A stretch of DNA of 49,621 nucleotides. Origin: a virus. Positions 6,291 through 12,173 of this stretch are shown here, piece after piece. The translations under genes were made by a program, and so were the position numbers. Under the pieces are notes generated by a model, which saw nothing but the letters and a program-made list of their open reading frames with translations, made no database searches and was not told the origin of the DNA. Numbering within the stretch: position 1 is the stretch's first letter; every line of letters starts with the position of its first letter. Location of the stretch: positions 1-49,621 of IMG/VR virus record IMGVR_UViG_3300042520_000499; one strand, given 5' to 3'.

Positions 6291-7418
6291 TTACCATAGG
6301 GGTCTTACCTTTAGTGGGCTGAGTGGGATGAAGTTGGTTTTCTCCCAGTAGTTTACTGGGTCTGCATCGGGTAGCACGTGGCTTCCGTCTGCTTTTAACT
6401 CGTCCACCTTGTTTCCAGCACTGTCTATCACTACCTGCCATCCTGTCGGCTGGCCTATGGGTTTTGTGTTGCTACTGGGTTTTGTGTTGCTACTGGGTTT
6501 TGCGTTGCTACTGGGTTTTGCGTTGCTACTGGGTTTTGCGTTTTCCTGCCCCCACTCATTTTCCTCGCCTCTGCCCCATGCTTCCAGTGCATCGAGCAGG
6601 GTCATCATGTCGGCTTCGTCTATTATCCGCAGGCTCTTAGCGTATGGGGTCTGGTACTTGAGCCAATGCTCGCGTGTGTTGTTTATAACCTGTAAGAATG
6701 AAGCCGTACTCACACCACCTAACAAGCCCGCATCTATGCTACCGCCACCTAATAGGCCAGCGCCTCCCAAGCCAGTCCCTCCGCCTACCAGCCAATTAAA
6801 TGTGTAGGCACTTTTAGCAGCCTTTTCAGCGCGTTCTGTCGCGCTGTTGCCCTTGTTCCTATTCATTATAGAAGGTAGATACATGGTAGAAGCACCCTCT
6901 GCCCTGAAATCCTGCTTGTGGTCGATGCAGTATTTGTTCTTAACATCCTCAATCAAGGCAGCACTAGGGATAATAATGGAGTGGCGCACCGTTTCGACGT
7001 AATTCACAGCACCCCCATGCGCTTCTACTCCATAGTACGACACTATGCCTTTCCTAGCTGCTATGCCTGCATTACGCATGTTCAACGTGTTTTCTGATGC
7101 GTACCTTGTGCTTAGAAATTCTCCACGCTGGCGCGTGATGTATACAAGGTAGTCTAGTTCGGGTAGGTAGAGTCCTTCTGGCATGAACTCCCGTGTCTTA
7201 GCACGAGGGCTTTTCCTTGGGCTTCTTTGGTTGTTTGTGTCGGTGGCGGTGGTGATTTTTATGGGCTGGTGGTTGGTGCTTTGTTGGGCGTTTTGCTGTA
7301 GGTTTTCTATCTGGTGCGTCAGTTTTTTTATCTCATCCATCATCATTGCCACCGTCTTTTCCAGCATTTTTTCACGGTCTTGGGCACTTTCGGGGGAGGG
7401 GGAGAATTGTGATGTCAT
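6291..7418 (-). CDS. hypothetical repeat-containing protein (375 aa)
   Basis: I do not recognise this protein. Visible parts, in order: an N-terminal coiled-coil-like region (EKMLEKTVAMMMDEIKKL), a basic Pro/Ser/Arg-rich linker, and a central domain (PELDYLVYITRQRGEFL, then SYYGVEAHGGAVNYVETV). Next come a Gly-rich stretch with GLLGGGSIDAGLLGGVS, four copies of a hexapeptide (A/T)KPSSN, and a C-terminus with WQVVIDSAGNKVDEL. The start at 7418 is preferred for AGGATT upstream; a longer frame begins at 7475. A TTGACA at 7475-7470 lies upstream but no convincing -10 follows. The glycine-rich and repeat regions suggest a flexible or assembly protein. Confidence 0.7.
   Translation of the reverse strand: MTSQFSPSPESAQDREKMLEKTVAMMMDEIKKLTHQIENLQQNAQQSTNHQPIKITTATDTNNQRSPRKSPRAKTREFMPEGLYLPELDYLVYITRQRGEFLSTRYASENTLNMRNAGIAARKGIVSYYGVEAHGGAVNYVETVRHSIIIPSAALIEDVKNKYCIDHKQDFRAEGASTMYLPSIMNRNKGNSATERAEKAAKSAYTFNWLVGGGTGLGGAGLLGGGSIDAGLLGGVSTASFLQVINNTREHWLKYQTPYAKSLRIIDEADMMTLLDALEAWGRGEENEWGQENAKPSSNAKPSSNAKPSSNTKPSSNTKPIGQPTGWQVVIDSAGNKVDELKADGSHVLPDADPVNYWEKTNFIPLSPLKVRPLW
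6459..6530. repeat. 18-bp tandem repeat, 4 copies plus partial
   Basis: Units GGGTTTTG(T/C)GTTGCTACT at 6459, 6477, 6495 and 6513, followed by a partial unit to about 6543. On the minus strand it encodes the hexapeptide (A/T)KPSSN in the 6291-7418 protein. The first two units share T and the next two share C, consistent with stepwise duplication. Confidence 0.9.
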
Positions 7419-7659
7419 GGTGAATCCTATAATTAGATGTAACGAATCGTTCTTGTATTTGAAATAACTTGTCAAATTTAGGGGGGTTGAAAGTTACCGC
7501 TCTTACTCGGATATGATGGGGGCGTAAGCGGATTAAGTCAATAGGCTTTTTGTATTTATATTGGATTGGGGGATTGATTGGATTAGGGAAAAAATAGTGA
7601 TGTTTATGGCTCTTAATTTTGGTTGTTTTTCAGTGTGAAAGTTTAACCTGTGGATAAAA

Positions 7660-7881
7660 TTAAGGCGTTGATTTGGAAGGAGTTTTTCGACGGCGATTAA
7701 GGAAATGCGCGATATAATAACCTATTCTATTAAAGAGAAAAGAGAGAGACCCTATAAGAGGGGTCGTAGGAAAACGGGCGGCTGGGAAAATCTCTACGAC
7801 GCCCTCTCTTTCTTCTTTAATAGAATACATTATTATATCTTCTACTTTTTTCTTTTTTCGCGGGGTTCGCGCCCACCTCAC
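7660..7881 (-). CDS. possible small gene (73 aa) with GTG start, uncertain
   Basis: This leftward frame begins with GTG at 7881, preceded by GAGG, and a 23-bp palindrome lies 22 bases upstream. That is the spacing seen for confirmed palindrome-headed genes, and it is the main argument for the gene. Against it, the frame runs through the 129-nt inverted repeat 7711-7839. Its peptide segments (IIMYSIKEEREG and LSFLFNRIGYYI) are mirrored on the other strand, so the apparent coding could be a by-product of the repeat. The protein would be basic with one hydrophobic segment. Confidence 0.25.
   Translation of the reverse strand: MRWARTPRKKKKVEDIIMYSIKEEREGVVEIFPAARFPTTPLIGSLSFLFNRIGYYIAHFLNRRRKTPSKSTP
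7711..7839. repeat. large imperfect inverted repeat / long hairpin
   Basis: Left arm 7711-7748 and right arm 7804-7839 are near-complementary. The outer ten bases (GATATAATAA) pair exactly; two mismatches are followed by 14 exact pairs. Inside, GTCGTAG (7763-7769) pairs with CTACGAC (7794-7800), and the left side has a small extra hairpin (CCCT/AGGG). The plus-strand 3' side is followed by a T-rich tract (7840-7858). No target-site duplication is visible. It could be a structured RNA, a replication-related hairpin or a large terminator. Confidence 0.8.
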
Positions 7882-7903
7882 CCCTGCCTCAAACGCACCC
7901 CCA

Positions 7904-7926
7904 AAAACTTATACCGTATAAGTTTT
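7904..7926. promoter_or_regulatory. 23-bp palindrome, copy 6
   Basis: Perfect 11-1-11 dyad, 22 bases upstream of the GTG of the doubtful 7660-7881 frame, in otherwise non-coding DNA. Confidence 0.85.
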
Positions 7927-7979
7927 GCATCCCTGCCACGCAACACGAAAACGCCCAAAGGCCTCAGTCCTAGTAATAA

Positions 7980-8005
7980 GGAACTGGCTTGGTGGAACTG
8001 GCTTG
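7980..8005. repeat. 12-bp direct repeat adjoining palindrome copy 7
   Basis: GGAACTGGCTTG at 7980-7991 and 7994-8005, 14-bp period, ending exactly where the palindrome 8006-8028 begins. Confidence 0.8.
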
Positions 8006-8030
8006 AAAACTTATACCGTATAAGTTTTCA
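8004..8030. promoter_or_regulatory. 23-bp palindrome, copy 7, with extended arms
   Basis: The core is 8006-8028. Flanking TG and CA extend the arms to 13 bp. No gene start lies close downstream in either direction. Confidence 0.85.
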
Positions 8031-8033
8031 GCC

Positions 8034-8047
8034 TCGCGCATGCGCGA
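8034..8047. promoter_or_regulatory. 14-bp perfect palindrome
   Basis: TCGCGCA followed by TGCGCGA, four bases after palindrome copy 7. GC-rich, unlike the AT-rich 23-bp element. Role unknown. Confidence 0.4.
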
Positions 8048-8061
8048 ACGCTAATCGAAGT

Positions 8062-8080
8062 GAGAATGAGAATCATTCTC
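8062..8080. promoter_or_regulatory. Fur-box-like site
   Basis: GAGAATGAGAATCATTCTC matches the classical 19-bp Fur consensus at 16 of 19 positions by eye. It also contains TGAGAAT-C-ATTCTCA, the 7-1-7 form (8067-8081). It lies between the minus-strand terminator at 8098-8122 and the palindromes. No promoter is evident over it. Confidence 0.5.
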
Positions 8081-8097
8081 AACAAAAAGTTGAGGCC

Positions 8098-8122
8098 AAA
8101 AAAGCCGCGCATACGCGCGGCT
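8098..8122 (-). terminator. intrinsic terminator for 8140-8982
   Basis: AGCCGCGC (8103-8110), ATAC loop, GCGCGGCT (8115-8122): an 8-bp GC-rich stem. In the leftward direction it is followed by a run of six T. It lies 18 bases beyond the stop of 8140-8982. Confidence 0.85.
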
Positions 8123-8139
8123 ATGTTGGTGAGTGCGTG

Positions 8140-8982
8140 CTACTTGCTAGACTTAGCCTTGAGCGCGTCGCCCGCTTTGCGGGTTTCCTGTTCGCTTTGT
8201 ATCAAAGCATTTTTTAAGTCCACGTACTTTATGCCTAGGATTCCCGCAGTGTTTTTAATGTACTCGACTGTCAAGGGGTGCCGTTGAAATTGCAATAGTA
8301 TCGTGTACCAATGCTCCAGCTCTGATAGCGCGTCCGTGTCGTCTGTTTTGCTTACTATTTTGGATAGTGTTGCGTCCGCATCTTGCACTTGTTTTGGTGG
8401 GACTTTACCCGCTGGAGCTGGAGCTGGAGCTGGAGCTGGAGCTGGAGCTGGAGCTGGAGCTGGAGCTGGAGCTGGAGCTGGAGCTGGAGCTGGAGCTGGA
8501 GCTGGAGCTGGAGCTTTATCCGCTGATGCCGGAGCTTTATCCGCTGATGCCGGAGCTTTATCCGCTGATGCCGGAGCTGATGCCTTGCTAACAGCCCTAT
8601 TGATCGTTTTGCCGTCCCAGCCTATCCACGCTTTTGCCGTTTTTAGCCTATGCGGGTTTAAGTCCGTTGGGATTATTCGCTCTTGAAAGGCAAATTTAAG
8701 AGTAGTCATGAGCGCGTCGGGGTTGCTGTAGTTACTCGCAACCACGGCAACCCGTAGTTGCTTCTTGATGCTGTCCCATGGCTTAGCGCCATACTTCTCT
8801 AGCAGGGAAACAAGAGCGGCTCTTGTTTCCTTTTGCAATTTAGCAGTTGTCTGAAGTTCGTCATTAAGTTCGCCTATCCTTTTGGCGTAATGCACATAGC
8901 CTAATGTGTGCTTGACTAGGTTTATCGAATCAACGGCAAAAGTATCCACATTGTCATTTGCTTTGTTTGCTTGCTTGCTCAT
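8140..8982 (-). CDS. hypothetical protein with Pro-Ala repeat linker (280 aa)
   Basis: Unrecognised two-domain protein. An N-terminal, mostly helical domain (about residues 1-135, with YAKRIGELNDELQTTAKLQKE) is joined to a C-terminal domain (about residues 195-280, with LEHWYTILLQFQRHPLTVEYI). The connecting linker has three KAPASAD-type heptads followed by about 17 Pro-Ala dipeptides. Such a linker is stiff and extended and would hold two domains apart. The start at 8982 has GAGAGAA upstream. It is transcribed alone: promoters at 9037-9064 or 9147-9175 precede it and a strong terminator follows. The two domains could bind nucleic acid and a partner, respectively, but no motif shows this. Confidence 0.75.
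   Translation of the reverse strand: MSKQANKANDNVDTFAVDSINLVKHTLGYVHYAKRIGELNDELQTTAKLQKETRAALVSLLEKYGAKPWDSIKKQLRVAVVASNYSNPDALMTTLKFAFQERIIPTDLNPHRLKTAKAWIGWDGKTINRAVSKASAPASADKAPASADKAPASADKAPAPAPAPAPAPAPAPAPAPAPAPAPAPAPAPAPAGKVPPKQVQDADATLSKIVSKTDDTDALSELEHWYTILLQFQRHPLTVEYIKNTAGILGIKYVDLKNALIQSEQETRKAGDALKAKSSK
8411..8512. repeat. hexanucleotide repeat (GCTGGA) x17
   Basis: Seventeen uninterrupted GCTGGA units, encoding Pro-Ala dipeptides on the minus strand. Because the unit is six bases, slippage changes linker length by two residues without breaking the frame. Confidence 0.95.
8515..8577. repeat. 21-bp tandem repeat x3
   Basis: Three identical 21-bp units (TTTATCCGCTGATGCCGGAGC), given here as TTTATCCGCTG plus ATGCCGGAGC. 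They encode the KAPASAD heptad three times, directly next to the Pro-Ala repeat. Confidence 0.9.
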
Positions 8983-9012
8983 GTCATTCTCTCATAAGTG
9001 ATTGATTTACCA

Positions 9013-9026
9013 CGGCAGGGCTGCCG
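9013..9026 (-). promoter_or_regulatory. leader hairpin CGGCA/TGCCG
   Basis: A 5-bp GC stem with a GGGC loop in the leader of 8140-8982, between promoter and SD. It is comparable in position with the leader hairpins at 2767 and 6008, though not the same sequence. Confidence 0.35.
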
Positions 9027-9036
9027 CTTGCCGTCT

Positions 9037-9064
9037 ATTATACAGAGTCTGTCAATCTGTACAA
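9037..9064 (-). promoter_or_regulatory. candidate sigma70 promoter, leftward
   Basis: On the minus strand, TATAAT (9042-9037) with a weak -35 TTGTAC (9064-9059) at 16 bp. A TTGACA at 9055-9050 is too close to pair with it. The start would be about 45 bases before the 8982 ATG. Confidence 0.45.
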
Positions 9065-9090
9065 CAAAAATTAAACACGAAAAAACAAGG

Positions 9091-9114
9091 GAAACTTATA
9101 CGCGTATAAGTTTC
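9091..9114. promoter_or_regulatory. variant 24-bp palindrome
   Basis: GAAACTTATACG followed by CGTATAAGTTTC: a perfect even-centred dyad. It differs from the seven 23-bp copies by the end base and by one extra central base, which changes the half-site spacing. It lies between two candidate leftward promoters. Confidence 0.8.
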
Positions 9115-9146
9115 GGCCCTGTAATGGCACGGTATATATAAGGTAT

Positions 9147-9175
9147 ATTATAACACAAAACGCTAACAAAATCAA
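9147..9175 (-). promoter_or_regulatory. sigma70-type promoter, leftward
   Basis: On the minus strand, TTGATT (9175-9170), 17-bp spacer, TATAAT (9152-9147). The plus-strand bases TATATTATAACACAA (9144-9158) match 14 of 15 with 2811-2825 at the other palindrome-associated promoter. It drives 8140-8982. Confidence 0.65.
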
Positions 9176-9198
9176 GGACTTACAGAATATAGGCTATC

Positions 9199-9255
9199 GT
9201 TGTCCGCTTTTTGTCCAGGGTATTCGTTGTTGTTGTCCGTTTTTTGTCCAGGGTA
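9199..9255. repeat. iteron-like direct repeats, two 24-bp copies
   Basis: 9199-9222 and 9232-9255 are 24-bp copies with one mismatch and a 33-bp period (about three helical turns). Each contains TTGTCCG and TTGTCCAGGG, so the TTGTCC hexamer occurs four times in 57 bp. This lies in the divergent control region between the leftward promoters and the HNH gene; a C-rich tract (9279-9303) follows. Confidence 0.8.
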
Positions 9256-9343
9256 GGGAACTAGCTTGCTTGATTTTGACCCCACCCCACCCCGCACCCC
9301 CCGCGCAGCGATGGGACTCCGTACGTAAATATAGACTATATTC

Positions 9344-9372
9344 TTGACAGTTACAGACCAAAATTATTGCAT
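9344..9372 (+). promoter_or_regulatory. weak candidate rightward promoter
   Basis: TTGACA (9344-9349), 17-bp spacer, TTGCAT (9367-9372). The -35 is consensus but the -10 is poor. It would give a start near 9380 for the HNH gene at 9424. Confidence 0.35.
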
Positions 9373-9423
9373 GTTTGGTTAAGATGTGTTTTAATACACC
9401 CTCTCATCTACGGAGGTAGCACC

Positions 9424-9960
9424 ATGCGAGCCAGCAAATACAAAAAAATTTCCCAGCAACAGTTACATGACATGTTTGATTACGACACAGAGACCGGATA
9501 TTTAACCAGAAAAGTAAAAGGAAACACCCAGCGTGTAGGGAGCCGAGCAGGAACACTGTACTATGCGAAAGGGAATCTTACGGGGCGGGTGATAGGCATA
9601 GACAAAGAGCGCTACGCCGCGCATGTACTAATATGGTTGTATGTGTACGGAATAGTGCCTGAGTGTCAAATAGACCATATAGACCAAAATCCAGACAACA
9701 ACTCCTTAAGAAACTTACGCCTAGCGCCAAACAACCAAATGGATCAATGCCAAAACAAAAGGCCCAGCAGGAAAAACAAGCTAGGTGTCATTGGGGTCAG
9801 GTACGATGCAGAACGGCGGCGCTACTACGCTACTATCACTGCATACAAAAAACATTATTTTTTAGGAGGGTATGCAACGCTAGAAGAAGCTGCCGCTGCG
9901 CGTAAAAAAGCGGAAGTAGTGCTACACCCTTTTTCTACAAAAACACCCCCCACTGCTTAA
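9424..9960 (+). CDS. HNH endonuclease with AP2-like DNA-binding domain
   Basis: 178 residues. The HNH_3-type core is at residues 83-102: IDHIDQNPDNNSLRNLRLAP, preceded by an AAHVLIWLYVYG helix. An AP2-like module (GVIGVRYDAERRRYYATI, then FLGGYATLEEAAAARKKAE) occupies about 121-162. This domain pair is typical of free-standing homing endonucleases in phages. The position next to the terminase genes also fits HNH proteins that assist DNA packaging. GGAGG precedes the ATG at 9424, and an in-frame upstream ATG at 9367 has no such site. Activity is predicted as DNA nicking or cleavage with a divalent metal; whether it is selfish or packaging-linked is open. Confidence 0.88.
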   Translation: MRASKYKKISQQQLHDMFDYDTETGYLTRKVKGNTQRVGSRAGTLYYAKGNLTGRVIGIDKERYAAHVLIWLYVYGIVPECQIDHIDQNPDNNSLRNLRLAPNNQMDQCQNKRPSRKNKLGVIGVRYDAERRRYYATITAYKKHYFLGGYATLEEAAAARKKAEVVLHPFSTKTPPTA

Positions 9961-10005
9961 AAAACAGCCCCAAAAAATTTTTCATATAAAAAATTTACAA
10001 CCCTA

Positions 10006-10034
10006 TTGACATTGGACTTTACCCGCGCTACTCT
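10006..10034 (+). promoter_or_regulatory. candidate late promoter before terminase genes
   Basis: TTGACA (10006-10011), 17-bp spacer, TACTCT (10029-10034), after an A/T-rich stretch (9970-10000) that could act as an UP element. The predicted start near 10041 would give a 24-base leader. Confidence 0.4.
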
Positions 10035-10064
10035 CCGATTTCTGGTTTTATACCTGCTTATGCT

Positions 10065-10574
10065 ATGGATGACCTAGCCGATACTCTGTACGATTTTCCT
10101 ATTATTGTCCCTGTAGAGGGGATGCCTGACCCTGCATTGTTCCTTGAGGACGAGACTCGCCCGCTTAAAAGGGCGGAGAGTGCATGGATAAAGACGGCTA
10201 TAGAGGAGATAAAGGCGTCACCAGAAAAGCAGGAAGTAATAATTCATTCCGCTCCCAGTGCCCCTGCACTGAAGTCTCTTCAAAATGCCCTGCAAAGATA
10301 CGAAGGCGCAATGCCTGTCACAAAGGAGCAGTGGCAGAACTTTGTGATGAAGAAATACTTCGAGCAGGCAAACGACATAGACCCAAAAGTATCAAAGCCC
10401 GCCCTAGATGCACTAGCAAAGACCTCAATGGTTGGACTGCATAGCGATGTGCAGGAAATAAACATCAACAACCGCACAACACTCGAAATAGAAGCCGAGC
10501 TATTACAGACTATCCAGAAGCTAACAAACAAGGCTGAGGAGAAGGTGATAGAAGGAGAGTGGGAAGATGAGTGA
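10065..10574 (+). CDS. putative terminase small subunit
   Basis: 169 residues, directly before and overlapping the large terminase subunit by eight bases, which is the usual place for TerS. It is helical, with a possible DNA-recognition region early on (ESAWIKTAIEEIKASPEKQ). The middle (MPVTKEQWQNFVMKKYFEQANDIDP) resembles the oligomerisation/helix-turn-helix-like part of small terminases that prepare new proteins or substrates for packaging. The tail is acidic (EEKVIEGEWEDE). The ATG at 10065 lacks a convincing SD, and the frame stays open upstream to 9990 without ATG, GTG or TTG. Function rests mainly on position. Confidence 0.65.
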   Translation: MDDLADTLYDFPIIVPVEGMPDPALFLEDETRPLKRAESAWIKTAIEEIKASPEKQEVIIHSAPSAPALKSLQNALQRYEGAMPVTKEQWQNFVMKKYFEQANDIDPKVSKPALDALAKTSMVGLHSDVQEININNRTTLEIEAELLQTIQKLTNKAEEKVIEGEWEDE

Positions 10575-12132
10575 TGCGGAGAATGGCGAAGCAGCCGAGG
10601 AGAATAGCAAAGCCACCGGGGAGATAACCCCAGAGGTGCTTCAAAAGGCGCTGCTACGTGCCAGCCCAGCGGATAGGATTAAGATAGAAAAGCTCGTAGG
10701 TGAGCTTACTAGAAGGAAAAAGAGAGAGGATGCACAGGAGGATTTTCTGTCTTTCGTGCGATCTCAGTGGCCTGACTTCATATCCGGTGCTCATCACCGT
10801 AGAATCGCTAAGTTGTTCGAGGCAGTAGCTAAGGGAGAAAAGCGCCGAATCATTATCAACCTAGCGCCACGACATACAAAATCAGAGTTTGCGTCGTTTC
10901 TGTTCCCTGCATGGTTCTTGGGCAAGTATCCAAAGAAGAAGATAATGCAGATCAGCAACACGGCTGAGCTGGCAGAAGGCTTTGGTAGAAAGGTGCGAAA
11001 CCTGCTGGAAACAGAGGAATACAGAGAGATTTTCCCCGATGTCGAACTCAGATCAGACTCAAAAGCGGCAGGACGATGGAATACCAACTACGGTGGCGAC
11101 TACTATGCTACAGGCGTTGGGGCTGCTCTTGCTGGTCGCGGTGCTGACGTTGTGGTTATTGACGACCCACATACAGAAAATGAAGCACTCCAAGCGCAAT
11201 TTAACCCCGGAATATATGATAAGGTATATGAGTGGTTCACTACAGGCCCACGGCAGCGACTCCAACCGGGCGGGGCGATAATCGTTGTTCAGACTCGATG
11301 GAGTCTCCGCGATCTTACAGGGCAGATTCTTGAAACAGCCAGCCAGCGAGAGGGTGCAGATCAGTGGGAGGTGTTTGAGTTTCCCGCCATCCTGCCGTCT
11401 GGCAATCCACTATGGCCTGAGTATTGGTCAAAAGAGATGCTGGAGGCCATCCGTGCAGAACTCCCGACAGGTAAATGGCAGGCGCAGTACCAACAAGACC
11501 CAACAAGTGACGAAAACGCTATAATAAAGCGAGCAGACTGGCAAATGTGGGATAGAGAAGACCCGCCCAGTGTTAGTTACATTATTATGGCTATGGACAC
11601 CGCGTTTGAAGCTAAAAAGAGTGCTGACTACAGTGCTGCGGTGTTTTTTGGCGTGTGGGATAACCCTGAAGATGGCGACCAGCCTAACCTGATTCTGCTT
11701 AATGCGTGGCGAGAAAAGCTGGAGTTTCCTGAATTGAAGGCCCGCACGCTGGAGCTGTACAAGGAATGGGAGCCAGATAGCGTCATTATTGAGAAAAAGG
11801 CCAGCGGTGCTCCGCTGATAGCCGAGCTGCGTAGAACGGGCATACCAGTGCAGGAGTACACACCCTCTAGGGGTAATGACAAGATAACAAGACTTAACGC
11901 AATCTCAGATATTTTTGCATCAGGTAAAGTATGGGCACCGAACAAGCGCTGGGCAGACGAGCTGATAGATGAAGTCGCATCCTTCCCGTCCGGTCGTTAC
12001 GATGACTTTGTGGATTGCGTTTCTCTTGCTCTGTCTAGGTTTCGTGCTGGCGGATTCGTTGGAACGCAGCATGATAAGAATGATTACGAAGACGAATGGA
12101 TGTACAAAAGTAGACGAGCAGCCTACTACTAA
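10567..12132 (+). CDS. terminase large subunit (TerL)
   Basis: 521 residues. The packaging ATPase is shown by a Walker A-like APRHTKSE (about 100-107) and Walker B VVVIDDPH (about 195-202). The RNase H-like nuclease is shown by MAMDTAFEAKKSADYSA (Asp near 344), VIIEKKASG (Glu near 409) and DDFVDCVSLAL (Asp near 479-483). It cleaves concatemers and pumps DNA into the prohead through the portal. GGAGAG precedes the ATG, which overlaps the small-subunit stop. The length and motif order are normal for the family, and the gene is followed by a DUF3310 protein and the portal. Confidence 0.95.
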   Translation: MSDAENGEAAEENSKATGEITPEVLQKALLRASPADRIKIEKLVGELTRRKKREDAQEDFLSFVRSQWPDFISGAHHRRIAKLFEAVAKGEKRRIIINLAPRHTKSEFASFLFPAWFLGKYPKKKIMQISNTAELAEGFGRKVRNLLETEEYREIFPDVELRSDSKAAGRWNTNYGGDYYATGVGAALAGRGADVVVIDDPHTENEALQAQFNPGIYDKVYEWFTTGPRQRLQPGGAIIVVQTRWSLRDLTGQILETASQREGADQWEVFEFPAILPSGNPLWPEYWSKEMLEAIRAELPTGKWQAQYQQDPTSDENAIIKRADWQMWDREDPPSVSYIIMAMDTAFEAKKSADYSAAVFFGVWDNPEDGDQPNLILLNAWREKLEFPELKARTLELYKEWEPDSVIIEKKASGAPLIAELRRTGIPVQEYTPSRGNDKITRLNAISDIFASGKVWAPNKRWADELIDEVASFPSGRYDDFVDCVSLALSRFRAGGFVGTQHDKNDYEDEWMYKSRRAAYY

Positions 12133-12173
12133 AGCAAAAACACACAAGAAAACAAACGATGAGGAAACAACGA

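Noticed and set aside
7470-7475. TTGACA before the 6291-7418 gene as a promoter
   Set aside because: No acceptable -10 at 16-18 bp; the best candidate, AACGAT, matches only three positions.
7711-7839. Miniature transposable element (MITE) interpretation of the inverted repeat
   Set aside because: No target-site duplication, no second copy in the window, and the arms meet through a short loop as in a hairpin.
7705-8217. A 170-residue rightward open frame
   Set aside because: It crosses the inverted repeat, two palindromes, the Fur-like box and a terminator. It has no SD, and the repeated RISF-type peptides come directly from the palindromes.
8411-8577. CRISPR-like array
   Set aside because: The repeats are contiguous without spacers and lie in frame inside a coding region.
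8303-8686. Rightward frames encoding Gly-Ala or Glu-Leu repeats
   Set aside because: They are translations of the hexamer repeat in other frames; the leftward frame has an SD, promoter and terminator.
9960-10000. Terminator after the HNH gene
   Set aside because: The A/T-rich stretch has no GC stem; an UP-like element for the next promoter is more plausible.
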